Below are positions 40,895 to 53,148 of a stretch of DNA of 64,000 nucleotides, piece after piece; position 1 is the first letter of the stretch; every line of letters begins with the position of its first letter. The translations under genes were made by a program, and so were the position numbers. Under the pieces are notes generated by a model. The model saw only the letters and a program-made list of their open reading frames with translations. It was not told where the DNA came from and ran no database searches. The DNA lies in the NCBI GenBank assembly GCA_008729055.1, contig SDUX01000005.1:2116875-2180874 (forward strand). Direction: 5' to 3'. The DNA is from Pyropia haitanensis. Its lineage: Eukaryota > Rhodophyta > Bangiophyceae > Bangiales > Bangiaceae.

Positions 40895-42900
40895 CGCGAC
40901 GGCCACCGCTGAGGAGGGCGAGGGGAGGGGGGGGGGGGGGGGGGCGGGGGGGGGAGGGGCACCGCCGCGTGAGTGCCGCCGTCCCCGCCAGCGGCGGCGG
41001 CGCCCTCTCCGCCCGCCACTGCCGCGGCTGCCGCCCCCCCGCGCCGCGTGCGTGGAGTGCGCCACCCGCCGCACAGCGCCCCAGAAGTTTACCCGACGGG
41101 GTAGCCAAATACATATTCCCGAAAGTCTATTCCTTGAGTCGAAAGCACACTTCTTCTGTGTAGACGTTTGTGATCTAGAATTTAAAGCTGAGCATGTGTC
41201 GTGAGTGGGTAGTCGTGACTATGCATGAAGAATACTGTTTGGCATGGACAATGCGGGTACATGCACGCAAGTACACTTCGGATCCTGTGTCTCAAACGTC
41301 TTTCATGGTTTTTTCGTGCAAGATGTGCTTTATTGCTATCTGCAGCATCGCCCTGCCCTCCCCGACCGCCAAGCACATCTGGTGCAACAAAAGAAAGTGG
41401 AAGCAGACGAACACGGCAAGGTGACAACAGCAGCGAGACCAAGATGGAGCGAGCATACATCCAAGCGACGCGAGAGGGACGGACAAGGTCAGTCAGTGTC
41501 ATCACAGCATCTCAGCACAGAGGATGCTCGCAGCATGAGCAAGTACGCACACCCCGCATCGCCGGCGGTGCGGCGACCGTTACACCGAGCGCCCACCCTC
41601 TCCCCCTCCGATGGCCGCCCGCCCCTCCCGCGGCATTCCCCCCTCGCTGTCCTACCCCTTCCGCTAGCGTCCGCGAGGAGACCTGGGCCCACGCACCTCT
41701 CGCGGCGTGGGCTGCAGACCAGTCGGGCACGCCGCCACAGCCGCTGCCGCCGCCACTGCCGCAGCCGCCACCGATGTCTCTGCGGCCGCCGCTGCAGGTG
41801 AAGACCACCACCGCCGCCTTGCGGGTGCACTTGCGCGGGACAATCAATCCCCTTTTGCGGGTCGACAATGACCCACAACCCAGAGGTCGGCCAGAGGGAG
41901 GCGGCAGCGGTGGCACGTAGACGACGCCCGAGACAAGGGAATGGGAAAGGGCGGAAGTGAGAGCGGGGTACGCGCCGAGGTGGGTGAGAGGGTAGTGTGA
42001 AGAATGAGGTGCGGCGGGGTCAAGAGAGGGGGAGGAGGGGAAAGGGAGGGGGTGAGAAGGGTGGGATGGGGAGGGCGCGGGACAGGGAGGGGTGTGAAGA
42101 GGAGAAGAGACAGGGAAAGTGGGCCCGCAGGACCCATAAGACACGCAAGGCTCGAAGTAGGCGTCAGGATCATGGCCGCGTCGCATGTCCGCAGGCGCCC
42201 CCACACGGGGAGCCGCTCTCCACAGAGACGCGGAGTGGGCTCGCGGCGGCGGTGCAAGCAGCGGCAACGGAAACAGAGGCGGAGACGATGGCGACAGTGG
42301 CGGCAGAGACACCGGCGGTGGTGAGCCGCGAGAGGATAGTACACCTCGCCCGTCCCTGCACCTTCCCTCCTGGCCCTTGCCCCATCCTGCCTCCTTCCCC
42401 TCTCCCACTCCCCCTCCGTCCCACCCCAGCTTACCGCCAAGAGTGGCCTCGCCAAGTGAAAGGCCCACGTCATGCACCGCTGCCTTCGATCCCGCCGCAC
42501 GCGTCCAGGCGGGACGGACAGTGCAGCGCACAAAGCAGAGGGAGGGGTGAAGTAGAAGGGTGGGAGTTGTGAGACAGAGCCCGTGGCGAGCAGGCGAGGG
42601 AAAGGCAGTGGAGAGGCGCACGAGAGGGGGTGGGAGGCGGGGGGGCAGGATGGCAAGGGCGGGATGGGGGAGGATTCGGGGCGGTCGGCTTGCACTGGGA
42701 CGACCCAAGGTGGGGAGAGACGTGCAAGCGACCACTTGCACCGCTGCATTCTCGATTCTCACGAAATGAGGGGTGCCAATTATTGAGTGCGACTCAACGT
42801 GCTGACCACCAACCGGCGACTGCGTGTGGTACCGGTGATGGAGTAGAATCTATCGTGTGAAGAGGAAAAAGCGTCGTAACACAATCCTATGGTGGTATAT
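40895..42900. other. Intergenic region, no gene supported
   Basis: 41.05-41.5 kb is AT-richer and UTR-like. 41.5-42.76 kb is CT/GA-rich; a 416-codon minus-strand frame crosses it but reads as simple-sequence Ser/Pro/Leu with intron-like pyrimidine tracts. No domain or RNA gene seen. Confidence 0.4.
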
Positions 42901-43442
42901 TTGTGAAAATCATGTATTCTTTTACCCCGCTAGTTTCGAAACGGGGTGCTGTGCGCCGTCTGGCGTGCCGTGAGGCGCCCGCCCGCCGCGCGGCGCGAGG
43001 CCGCCGGCCGCCGGCGTGGCGTGGCCCGCTTGCCACTCTTCTCCCGGCTGGCGCCCAACTCTGGACACCTCAGCCCTCGCCGCCCTCATTGCCGGCGTTG
43101 TGTGTGCATTCCTTATTGCTGAGACGGTTCTTGCGGTTCCTTCCAGAGCTGTCTGCTGAATTTTTCTGTGTGTTTTGGCCGGGCGTGGGGTGGGCACCGG
43201 GGCGTGCCACCGCCTCTTCTGGTGCAAGCGCACGCGCAGGTGAAGGCGTGCGGCGGCCGCCGCGGCACGCGCCCGCGCCAAGCCGACCGCTGCCGCCGCT
43301 GTCGATGCGGCGGCAGCCGCCGCCGCCATCGCCGCCGACGCCAGCCTGGCGGTCGCAGCCCGCATGCGCGGGCGCCGCGGTGACGCGGAAACGCCTCCGC
43401 CGCTCGCCACCGGGGAAACGACGCCGTTGCGGAGTGGCCGTC

Positions 43443-43509
<67 letters not shown>

Positions 43510-43829
43510 CGGCGGCAACGGCAGCGTCGCCGCGGTGCGGGAGACGGAGGGCGGGGGTGCGGGCGCGCCCGCCGCTGCCGCCGGGGCGGCCGCCACCGGC
43601 GGCACGCCCCACGCTGCGACCGCCGTGGGGATGCAACCGAACGACACGGGGGTGGCAGCGGCAAGTGGCAGCGGGAGGGCAACGGGTGGGCGGGGGACGT
43701 GCCGTGGGGGGGGCCGCCGCCGCCGAGGCCCGTGCCTGTCGCCTGTACCTAGGCGTGAGGGGGGAGGGGGTCTCGGTGGAGGGGGGAGCCGCGGGGAGCC
43801 GCGCCGGTTTGAATTTATTTTTTATTTGC

Positions 43830-44995
43830 TTTTGTGCGTGGCGGGATTGGCCGCCCGGCGGCCGGAAAAGAAAATGGGGCACAGGGTGCGCATCCGTGGG
43901 GAGGGTTGGGGTTGTGGGGGAGGGGGGGGGGTGGGGAGGGGGGAGGGCGACGCGTGATCCCCCACGGCGCAGCCGTCGCCCCGTCGAGTGTAGCCGTGCG
44001 AGTGTCTTGGCGTTGGACCGGTACCGTGACGCGGAGCGGCAGCCGTGGAAGGGGCACCAGTAGGGGCCGCTCGCGGTGGTGAGGCGGCGCACCTTGGTAG
44101 GGGCGGCGCCCGTCAGGGAGAGGAGGGGGGGGGGGGTGGCTGCGCTGGCAAAAGCGGCGGCGGCCGCCGCCGCGGTGGTGGCGTCGATCCCATCTCTGTA
44201 GCCGACAACGGGGGGAGAGTCATACCTCGCCTCTGCCCCAGCGTTGAGATCCCCGTAGGTGGCCGCGGCGGCCCTTGGCAGTGCCCGCGGCGGTGGGAGC
44301 AGAGCTGGGCGCCCCGCTGCCGCGATCGGCGTGTAGGCCGGGGTCAAGGCCACCGCCCGGTCAGCGTCGGCCGCCGGCGGCGCGCGGCCGCCCGCGGCGG
44401 CTCCGCGCGACAACGGTGGTAATTGCAGCGACGGCGGCACCGCCGCCGCCGCCGTCGCCGGCGGCTGTCCCGGCGACAGCACTGGCGCGACCGGCGGCGG
44501 CGGTCGCGGCCGCGGCGGCGTGTCCGCCACCCGGAAGCACACGACGCCGACCGCGCCGCCGCCGCCGCCTCTCGCCCGCGGTAGCGGCATCGACGGCGGC
44601 GGCGGCAGCGGTGACGGGTGCGATACGCCCCAATCGCCCCGGCCGCCCCTGTCCGGCTCGGCGCCCCACCTGGCGCGCGCACGTCCCCGCCGCGTAGGCC
44701 ACGCCGCAGCGAAAGGGGAGGGCAGCTGCAGGAGAAGGACCGCCGGATTCGCGGCTGACAGCGCCAAGGGGGTCGGCCGAAGGGCAAAGGACGCGGAGGG
44801 GAAGCCGGCCGCTAGGCCGGCTCTGGCGAGGCTGCCGCCTGGCGCCAGCGACTGGCGCCGCCACACCCCCCGCCCCGCCCCCCTGCTACCCCCTATCAGC
44901 ACGCGGCGGCCCGGGCGGCGGCGGTGGCCAGCCTGCCTGCCCGCCCGACCGCCCGCCGCGGTCGGCATTGGCCGTGGGCAGGCGAAAGCGCACAA
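43830..44995 (-). CDS. Unidentified host protein, C-terminal part
   Basis: A minus-strand frame open from 44995 shows mixed, non-repetitive composition: GAVGVVCFRVADTPP, ALTPAYTPIAAAGRPALL, YGDLNAGAEARYDSPPVV, GYRDGIDATTAAAA and GPYWCPFHGCRSASRYRSN. The WCPFHGC segment suggests a zinc-binding cluster but lacks enough partners to name one. AATAAA-like sequence (AAATAAAAAATAAATT) occurs at about 43811-43830 on the same strand, consistent with a nearby 3' end. The overlapping plus-strand reading at 43.98-44.06 kb (LECSRASVLALDRYRDAERQ) is an alternative. Strand is therefore only favoured. Confidence 0.35.
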
Positions 44996-45559
44996 ATATC
45001 GGGCTCCCCCCCCGCTCCCCAGCAGTGCCCTCCTGCCCCGGCTCGACCCTGGGGGCGGTCAGCGGGAGCAGCAGCAGCGCCCCCCCCCCCCCCGCAGGTT
45101 ACCCCCCGCTCGGGGGGCCGCCTGCCATCGGCGACGCTGTCGCCACGGCTGGTCGCACGGCCGCTCCTCCACTGCGGAGCGCGGGCGGCGCGAGGGCGGG
45201 GGGGGGCGGGACGGTCGAACGGGAGGGACCACCCCTCCGCGGCCGACGCGCCGCCGTGAGGAGCGCCGCGGCCGCGTGCGCCGCGCGGCCGGCCGGCTGC
45301 CGCGGCCGCGGTTACGGCGGCGTTGTCGCCCCGCCCCAGGCGTTGGCGGCCGCGCCGCCGGCGCTTGTCGAACCAGCCGCGCCGCCAGTGGACGCCGGCC
45401 GCGGCCTTGCCGTCTGCGGCGGCCGCTCCGGCTCCGCCCGCCTGCCTGCCCGCCCGCCCTCAGACCTTTCTGCGCCCCCCCCCCACCCCCCCCCCCCCCC
45501 GAACCCTCCCGCACCTCCCCCCCCCACCACCAGTGGAAGCGGCATGCCCGCCACCGACA

Positions 45560-46079
45560 ATGGCGTCGTCGCCATCCCCCGCCCACCAACACGACGCCAC
45601 CCCCCCGCCGCACGGCGGCGACCGGCGCGCGCCGTCGGGCCCCCTGCTGCTACTCGCCCCCCCCGCCAGCGCGTTCGGCGTGGCGGGCGCGGCGCTGCGC
45701 GTCGCGCTGTCGCTTTGCTCGTTCCGGCCCATCCGGCCAGCGGGGACCATCCAGAGCACCGGCGGCACGGCGGCCGAGACGGCCGCCGGCAGCGACCGCG
45801 GCGGCGGTGGTGAGAGTGGCAGCGGCCCCCCCCAGTGGCGGAGGCGGCGGCAGCGTCGACGGCTTTGACGGCGGCAGCGTGACGGACCGGCCGTCGCCCC
45901 CCCCCGCGCCGCCGCCGCCTCAGACGCCGTCGCTGGTCGGCGCCGCGGGCGGGCACCTGTTGCCGGGCGGCGGCTACATTGACGGCGGCGGCAGCGTGTT
46001 GACGCTCGGCTTGGCGCTGACCGCCAGCGGCAGCAGCGACCGCGTCAGGGGCGCCGCGACGGTGCCGGTCGAGCCGTGA
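45560..46079 (+). CDS. Unidentified small host protein (about 170 residues) with a poly-C frameshift
   Basis: ATG at 45560 (MASSPSPAHQHDATPPP). Frame 2 reads APSGPLLLLAPPASAFGVAG, ALRVALSLCSFRPIRPAG, TIQSTGGTAAETAAG. At the C run near 45822-45830 sense passes to frame 3 (SVDGFDGGSVTDRPSPPP, PSLVGAAGGHLLPGGGYIDG, VLTLGLALTASGSSDRVRG) and stops at 46077-46079. Hydrophobic stretches suggest possible membrane association. No family recognised. Confidence 0.4.
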
Positions 46080-46639
46080 ACGGCCAAGAGGGCGGGAAAT
46101 GGGGGGGGTTGGGGGGGGGGGTGGGGCAGTGTGGGCGGGGACCGCCGCTCCACCGTGGCGCCGCCACTTACCGCTGCCGCCACCGCCACCGCCGCAACCG
46201 CCGCCCCGTCAACGGCGAGGACCGCCGGCACGGCGGCTGGGCGGCTGCCGCGGCGGCTGGGCGGCTGCCGCGGCGGCTCGGCGGCGGTCGCGGCGGCTGG
46301 GCGGCGGCGGAAGAGAGGGTGGTTCTGGCCACCGCGGCCACGGCGGCGACAGAGGTGGTCGCGGGAGTGGCGGCGTCGGTGGGCTGAGGGGGGGGGCGGG
46401 GACGGGCGCCGCCCGGCCTCTGCCGTAGCGCTCGCCGCTGCCGCTGCTCGACTGGAACGCCAAAGGCCCTGGGCGGGAGGGCAGCGCCCGGCCGTCGGCC
46501 GAGCGGCCGCCAACGAGTCCGGCGTCGCCGCCCAGCGGACGGCAAGGGCGTGAGCTAGGGGGGGGGGGGGGGTGGGGCAGAGGTGGGTGGCGGCCGCCGT
46601 GGCCGCCCAACGTTGTGGCTGGTCATGTCGCCCGACGGG

Positions 46640-48450
46640 AGGGGGGACGCGGACGGGGGGTGCGGTGGCGGCCGTGGCCGAAGCCAGCCCGCCGCTGTCA
46701 CCGAGAAACTTGCCGCGACGCGCCTTGTAGCCGCAGCCGCCGCTGACGCCGCTGCCGCTGGCGGCGCAGGCGGCCGCCGCTGCGGGCGGCGGGCCCGACG
46801 GTGGCGGCGGCGGCGACAGCGGCCGCCGCGCCGCCAGCGTCGTCAGCGGCGAGGCCGTGGTGCTCAAGTGCCGGCCGGTCGCCGTCCCCGGGGTGGCCGG
46901 CGTGCGCGCCGAGCGCGCCGGCGGGGCGGGGGGCGGGCCTGCCGCTAATGCTCCGGCCCGTTGCGCGGCTGGCGGGCTTTTCGAGCAGCGCCGTCAGCGG
47001 GGGCGGCGGCGGCGGCGGCAGCAGCAGTGAGGGCGGCGGCGGGGCGTCGCCCGGCGGCTTCCCCGCGACGCAAGGCGGGGGCGGCGGCTCTCTGTGGCGG
47101 CCGCTGCCGCCGTCGGCCGCCGCGGCGGCCGCCGCGGGCGGCGGCCGGGCTTCTTTGTGATGCCGGCCCATTCCCCACCGCCGCCGGGAGCCCGCGCCGC
47201 CGCTATCCTCCGCCCGCAGCCGGTGCACGCCGGGACGACAACGACGCCGCCCCCTTCTGCCCTGTCCTCGGCCAACCCGCTTCTCGCGCCCGCCGCCACC
47301 CGACTACCGGGCCGACGGGTCGACATCCCCTCCGCCGCGGCGACCGCCGTGGCGCGGCGGCCGCCAATCGCCGCAACGCGCCGGCGAGGCAGCGGCGGCG
47401 CTGCCCGTTCCCGCCACTGCGTGCGCTGTGACAGCGTCCGCGGCCGCCACGGCGGCCGCCGCCGTGGCGAGCGCGTGAGCGGCGAGACCCCGCGGCGGTG
47501 CCGGCGGCGGCAACAGCAGCAGCCGCGGCGCCGCCGCGGCCGCCGCCGCGTCGACCGCCGCGGCCGCGGCGGCGGACGTTGCCGCCCTCCCACGCTCCGT
47601 CCGCGTGCAGCTCGTCGCGCTTGTGGCCGCCGCCTCGCGGCCGCCGTCGCCAGGGCAGACGGCGGCGGCCGAGACGGCGGCCGCGGCGGCGGCCGCAGCG
47701 AGACCGGGGCCGGGTGACTCGCTCAGCCGCCTCAGAGGAGGACGCGCCGACGCGTGGGCGGCGGCGGGGTTTGGTACGCCCCGTGTGGCTGGCGCCAGCG
47801 GCGGCGGGGAGAGCGCAGGAGACGGCGGCAGCACCCGCGCGGGGGTCGGTGGCGGGAGCAGCCGCGGCGGCCGCCGCCGCAACTGGCGGCTGGCTGCACC
47901 CCCCGGCCTCGGCTGCTTTGCGACTCCCGACGACGGCGACGACGTGCCCGTCGGCGGCCGCGGCGGCCGCGGCGGCGACGCCGCCCGCGGCGACGGCGGG
48001 GGCGGCTACCCGCCGACGCCCCGGTTTGGCACGCCGCCCGTGCCGGCAGGGTCCGCGATGGGTACGGCCGCAAGGAGCCACGATGGAGAGGCCGTCGCGG
48101 ACGACGGCAGCGGCGGCGGCCGCCGCCGCGGCTGGGCGTGGCGGCCGCCGCTCCGTGCCGGCGGCGGCGGCAGCGTTCGGGACACGGACGACGACAATGA
48201 CGCCGCGTCGTCGGTTGCAGCGTCCGAGTCGACAGCCGCGGAGAGCGCGGCGGGCGGCGGCGACGTGCCGCCGCGGGTGCCGCCGCGCCCGCACGAGTGG
48301 GGGCGGACCCTCTCCTCCCGCCTCCGCGCGCGGCCAACGGCGGCGGCGGCGGCGGCGGGAGGGGGGAAAGCCGCCTCGCCGGGCGCCGTGCCCGTCGACA
48401 GCAGCCACCAGGCCGCGTCAAAAGGGGGGGGGCGAACAAAGGGGGGGTGA
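46640..48450 (+). CDS. Unidentified Ala/Gly-rich host protein, multi-exon or frame-disrupted
   Basis: Coding-like pieces on the plus strand: SPRNLPRRALEPQPPLTPLP and VVSGEAVVLKCRPVAVPGVAG (46.69-46.93 kb), LMLRPVARLAGFSSSAVSGG (46.95-47.16 kb), then from about 47.5 kb a continuous frame with AALPRSVRVQLVALVAAAS, DSLSRLRGGRADAWAAAGFG, LAAPPGLGCFATPDDGDD, GYPPTPRFGTPPVPAGSAMG, SVRDTDDDNDAASSVAASES and HEWGRTLSSRLRARP, ending at 48448-48450. The last 280 codons are the most credible. Links between pieces are not proven and no family is recognised. Confidence 0.4.
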
Positions 48451-49697
48451 GCGACCGTCGCGCGCGACAGCAGCATCTGCAGCGGCGTTGGCGGCTGCGG
48501 CTGCGGCGGCAGGCGGCCGCAAGAATAGCGGCAGCGGCAGCCGCGTGCGCGGCGGGCGGCTGGTGTCGCTGCCGCCCGCACCGCCCGCGGCGGGCGCCCT
48601 CAGCACGTCCATCTCGGCCGACGCGGTCGGCGTCGGCGGCAGCGGCGTGCCGCGAAGTTCGCGCCCCCGCCAGCGACGGGTGGCCCCTCCATGGGCGTCA
48701 ATCTCTCGCCCCCCCCCCCCCCCTCACGCGGCGGTATTGGCACCCGCCGCTGCCGCGTCCGCCCACCCACCTCCCCCCGCCGCCCCTCCCCCCGCCCCGC
48801 ACCGCTTCCCCCCCCGCCCGCGACGCCGCTGTCCGCACCACCCGCAGCCGCCACCGATCCACCTCCCAGGCCCCCCACAGCCGGCCCCACCCCCGGCACC
48901 CGCGTGGCGGCCACCGCCGCTGCGGCGGCTCAGCCACCCACCCCCCCCGCCGCCCTCCCAACCGCGCCGCGCCGCCATCGCCGCCGTCCGGCCCTCCTGC
49001 CGCCCCTCCCAGTAGAGGCAGCGCAGCCGTCGCCAACGCGTCCTACAGCCCGTGGTCCACCGCGAGGCGTACCGCCTTGCAGTGTGGTGGTGCCCCCTCG
49101 CTTCGGCCTAGAAGCTTCTGCAGATGCTGGGCAGCCGCTGGCCAGCTGACGCCAGAGCGTGGCGCAGCGTCCTGCCTGCTTGGTCGACGAGGCTTGCTCA
49201 CAGTGGATGGAAAAACACGGACGAGTCTGTGTCAACATCATTTTTGGATTTTGGCCTCATCCTGATTCCGCGGAGCAGGTTGCAGACGGGAGAATGAGTT
49301 TTGTGGACAGCTGCAGTGAAAGGCTGACAAACGATGTCCTTTTTCGAGTGGCTTTGCGGACCAGATGAATCCGTCGTAGAAAAGAGGCGTTCTTCAAAAA
49401 CATGAGGTCGCGCACTGTGGACTGGCTGAGAAACAGCTCCGCCCTGGATGCACCGCGGTTTGGCAAACAGTCGTGCTGGACAGTGACACGTTCCCGTGCA
49501 GAGGGCAGCGCGCGCGCTGAAGGCAGCGCGGACCAGGTGCCCAGCTGGCTCCTCGTGCGTCCGCGGCGCGACCGCCAGGGGACAGCTTGAAGAGCGCACG
49601 CACGACTACGACCACGGTCGACCCGCCCACCCCCACCGCTCACGCAACCTGTGCTAGGCAGAGGGAGCGGCGCAGCATCAGACTGAGCCGCGCCGGC
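48451..49697. other. C-rich then AT-richer stretch, no gene supported
   Basis: 48.69-48.96 kb is pyrimidine-rich with C runs. 49.15-49.6 kb is closer to average GC and UTR-like. No domain recognised. Confidence 0.35.
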
Positions 49698-49875
49698 ATG
49701 GGGGAGCGGCAGCGCGCGCACGCGACTTGCGGTCTGTGCGGTTTTGTGTCGCGTGACGCGGTGACGCCTGTGGACGCGGTGGCGGCGCTGGTGGCAGTGC
49801 TGGCGCTGCCACCGCTCACGAGGCCGCCGGCGACGGTGGCGGGGGGGGCGGGGGGGGGGCGGCTTATTGGCGGGG

Positions 49876-49910
<35 letters not shown>

Positions 49911-50945
49911 TACGAGGCCGGCGGCTTCTTTGGTCGCCTGACGGCGGCCGCCGCCACTGCCACCGCGTCGGTGGCGGCGTGGGCAACGGCGCCGGCGACG
50001 GCGCCAGGCGGCGGCGCCATCCACCCCCCTTTCGCCACGACGCCCGCCCCCGTCGGCGCCGACTGGTCCGCCGCTGCCGCGCACGGGGCGGAGCGCCTGG
50101 CGGGACGGCTGGTGCACCTACCCCCGAGGGGGGGGGTGGGTGCGTCCGTCGCGGGCTCGTGTGTAGCCGACGGGTGTGGGGCGGCTGTGGGGGGGGGCGG
50201 GGGGCTGCTGCTCGTGCTGGAAGGGGGGGGTGGGGGGGGGGGCAAGGGCGCCCTGCCCGCCTGCGGCCGCGGCAGCTGCGGCTGCGGCGGGGGTGGTTGC
50301 GACGGAGGCGGTGGCAGGGCTGACCGCCTCCCCCCTCGACCGCTGGCGGCACTGTCGTAAGGGTGGAAGAGCTCGAGGTGCTGGCGGGGGCCATGGCGGC
50401 GGCCGACGCCGCCACCCTCCTTCGCCCCCCACCCCGTCCACCACCGCGACCGTCGCGACGGTCGCCGCGGCGGTGGCCGCCGCAGCCCCCCCCGCCCTCC
50501 CCCCCCCCCTTCCACTCGCCGACGTGGCGCGTGCTGCGGTGGCCGCCGCTGCCGCCGCCGCCACGCCCCTATCCCCGCCCTACCTGCCGCCCGCCACCCT
50601 CTATTACCGGCCACCGACGGTGGGAGCGGCGACGCCCGCCATAGGCCTACCCCGCGCGTATGGCGGCGCGGGTGGTGACGGCTATGGGGGGGGGGGGGCG
50701 GGTGGGTACGGGGGGGAGGGAGGGTGAATGGGGGGAGGGGGGGCGCCGCCGGGCGTGGCCGCCGCTGTGTACCCGCCGATGGTGGCCGCGGGCGGGGGCG
50801 GCTGGGGCGGCGGCGGCGGCGGCGGTCTCGCCGCCGCCGGCCAGCCGCCGGGCGCGGCGGCCGCGGCGGCGGCGGCCGCCGCCGCGTAAGCGGCGGCCGC
50901 GACCGCGGCGGCGGCGGCGGCGCGTCGGCCTCCGCGTCGCTCTGA
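49698..50945 (+). CDS. Unidentified Gly/Ala-rich host protein, exons uncertain
   Basis: ATG at 49698 (MGERQRAHATCGLCGFVSRD) begins a frame with TPVDAVAALVAVLALPPL, YEAGGFFGRLTAAAATATAS, PVGADWSAAAAHGAERLAG and LVHLPPRGGVGASVAGS, ending in Gly/Cys-rich sequence at 50358. Coding-like pieces resume in other frames: VEELEVLAGAMAAADAATLL (50365), LADVARAAVAAAA, LPPATLYYRPPTVGAATPAI (to about 50727) and VAAAVYPPMVAAGGGGWGG (to about 50889). Poly-G tracts separate them. The CGLC pair near the start could be part of a zinc site. No family recognised. Confidence 0.35.
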
Positions 50946-51178
50946 GGGGAGAAGGGGCGGAAGGAGGACGGGGGCGGGGACGGCGACGCATCAGCCCATC
51001 GCTGTTGTTGCTGCCGTCTTCGTCGCCGACGCCCCCGCTGTCCTCACTCGGGCCTCGAACGAGAGGGTGCTCCCACCACCACACGCAGTGACAGGGCTCG
51101 TGAGAGCCGAGCAGGCCTCTCGCTCTCGTCAGAGCAGGACTTTTGTCTCCAAGTCCTTGTGTCGTGACCGTTCACACA

Positions 51179-51228
51179 GGTCACAGCAGGTCACAGCAGG
51201 TCACAGCAGGTCACAGCAGGTCACAGCC
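51179..51228. repeat. 10-bp tandem repeat GGTCACAGCA, five copies
   Basis: Five consecutive GGTCACAGC(A/C) units. A single related unit occurs at about 34760 (CAGCAGGTCACAGCA) and another CACAGCAGGT at about 51318. Confidence 0.9.
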
Positions 51229-51348
51229 GCTTTCCCCCTCTCCCTCAGAAAGCCATGTGACCAATCAAAATGCAGAGAACTCTTCGGGGGGCTCTGCTTG
51301 GGGGCGCTTTTGTTTTCACAGCAGGTCTGAGCAGCCCACAACACCTGA

Positions 51349-51365
51349 GGCCCGTTCGCAGTTCC
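51349..51365 (+). repeat. Left TIR of the PIF/Harbinger element
   Basis: GGCCCGTTCGCAGTTCC, preceded by TGA. Perfect inverse match to 54980-54996. Confidence 0.93.
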
Positions 51366-51588
51366 CGGCGGGCTTGGTATAACGACGGTATAACACTTGC
51401 TGGGATGCGAAAGAACGTTGAGAGCTTGGCATAACGTCTTATTTCAATTACATATTTGACAGGTCACTTTGGTTAAAGCCGGCACCGGCACGCACCGTCC
51501 TCAGCGCATCACCAGTGGAGGCCAGTGCGGCGGCGTGCCGGTCACACCCCCTCGCTCCGCTGCCGCAGCCTGACACCCGCCGTCCGCC

Positions 51589-52773
51589 ATGGACATCTCC
51601 GCGACGCTACGAAGTGGCCAGTTCTCTGCCATGGTTGCCGGTGCCGTGTACGCCCGCAGAGGTGTCGTGCTCCCGTCCTCGCACCACCTCCCCCGGGTGT
51701 CCTTCCACGACGTCCAGGTAGCGTACGGCGGCCACTTCGATCGCGCCATGCGCATGCCCGCCAACGCTTTCCACGAGCTGTCGGACCTATTGAAGCCGCG
51801 CCTTTCTCGTCGAGGCGTGCATCCTGAGGTGCGCGTGGCGATTGCCCTCCGGTATCTGGGCGGCGGGAGCTACATAGACATCTGTGCTGCCCTGGGCGTG
51901 CACTGCGCTACTGTGTATCGCTCCCTGTGGGACGTGATAGACGCAGTAAACTCCTCTCCCTCTCTAGACCTGGACTACCAGCTCGACAACCCGGCGCGGA
52001 GATTGGGGTACGCCGCGGGCTTCCAACGCCGCCGCAATTCGCCGTTCGGGAACGTGTGCGGGGCGCTTGACGGGATTGCGGTCAAGCAAGAGCAGCCATT
52101 GCCTACAGACGTGGCGTGTGTCGCTGACTACTACTCCCGGAAGGGATTCTACGCTCTCAACACGCAGGCCATCTGTGATTCTGAGTACAAGTTTTGGTGG
52201 ATGGCGTGCACCAGTCCAGGAGCGACCCACGACTCCACTGCCTTCTCTGGCACGACCCTGGGGAGAACGCTGCTGGATCGCGACAGTGCCCTCACGCGCT
52301 CGCTGACGCGAGACGGACACTGTATCGCAGCAGACGAGGCGTATGCCGCCAGCGAGGTCCTGGCGGTCCCTTGGCCTGGCTGTGGGAGAGACGACAAGTG
52401 GCGGGACGCCTACAACTTTTACCTGTCATCCCTTCGCATCCACATCGAGCAGGCATTCGGAATGCTGCTTTGGAGGTGGGGGGTCTTCTGGCGCCCGCTG
52501 CGGGTGCCGTTTCAGAAGCGTCCTAGCCTCATCCGTGCTTGCTTTCGCCTCCACAATTTTTGTCTGTCGCACTCGAGTGCGGCGGCTGCTCCCGTCGGCC
52601 CCTATGGGGATGACCGTGCTGGGGGTTGTGTGTCATTTGAGAGGAATGAGAGTGTCAGTGTGTGCCAGCGTGGGCGCCGCCGCGACTGTGAGCGGTCTGA
52701 CCTGAGGGTGCGGATGACTCGGTGGGTGGAGGAGCGCGGCATCTTGCGGCCGAAAGTCGCACCGATGTATTGA
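51589..52773 (+). CDS. PIF/Harbinger DDE_4 transposase
   Basis: An intact 394-residue frame from ATG 51589 to TGA, without introns. A helix-turn-helix-like region (VRVAIALRYLGGGSYIDIC, then GVHCATVYRSLWDVI, about residues 81-119) precedes the catalytic domain. Catalytic positions: GALDG (Asp161), PGATHDST (Asp215), AADEAY (Asp249) and IHIEQAFGML (Glu287). The KGFYALNTQAICD and FWWMACTSPG segments are classic for the family. Length is normal for PIF/Harbinger transposases. It needs the partner protein for nuclear import and DNA binding in characterised systems. It converges with that partner gene, stop to stop, about 375 bp apart. Confidence 0.95.
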   Translation: MDISATLRSGQFSAMVAGAVYARRGVVLPSSHHLPRVSFHDVQVAYGGHFDRAMRMPANAFHELSDLLKPRLSRRGVHPEVRVAIALRYLGGGSYIDICAALGVHCATVYRSLWDVIDAVNSSPSLDLDYQLDNPARRLGYAAGFQRRRNSPFGNVCGALDGIAVKQEQPLPTDVACVADYYSRKGFYALNTQAICDSEYKFWWMACTSPGATHDSTAFSGTTLGRTLLDRDSALTRSLTRDGHCIAADEAYAASEVLAVPWPGCGRDDKWRDAYNFYLSSLRIHIEQAFGMLLWRWGVFWRPLRVPFQKRPSLIRACFRLHNFCLSHSSAAAAPVGPYGDDRAGGCVSFERNESVSVCQRGRRRDCERSDLRVRMTRWVEERGILRPKVAPMY

Positions 52774-53148
52774 GCTTTGTTGTTATGGTACACACAGGTT
52801 GTCTTTGCCGCACCCTCGCGAGTGAACACCGTCACACGTGCCCCTGGGACCGCGCCCACTAGGTAGCTCTCGCGCCGCCATCGCCGACGCTGTCGCCATG
52901 GCGAGCGCTGGAGGCAGCCCGTGCAATGGGCCTGTCGGAGCAATGGCTGTGGCTTCCCGCCAAACGAGGACTCAGTCACTCCCGCCGCCGAGGTGCGGCA
53001 TACCCTCGACCCGACCCGTGCTGGCAGCGTTGCCTGGTGCACCGCGAGAGGGGTGCCATCCGATGACGGTTGGCATAAGCCTATGCAGATCGCCACTGGA
53101 ACTCACGTGACTGCAAGAGCGATGGTCCAGTGGTGCGCACAGCACCAC

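Noticed and set aside
41512..42762. 416-codon minus-strand Ser/Pro/Leu-rich frame
   Set aside because: Pyrimidine-rich simple sequence with no domain or start context; treated as intergenic.
43364..43957. Plus-strand Gly-rich frame with a run of about 25 Gly
   Set aside because: Both strands are open here; no motif decides, and the poly-Gly is a GGC microsatellite. Not called as a gene.
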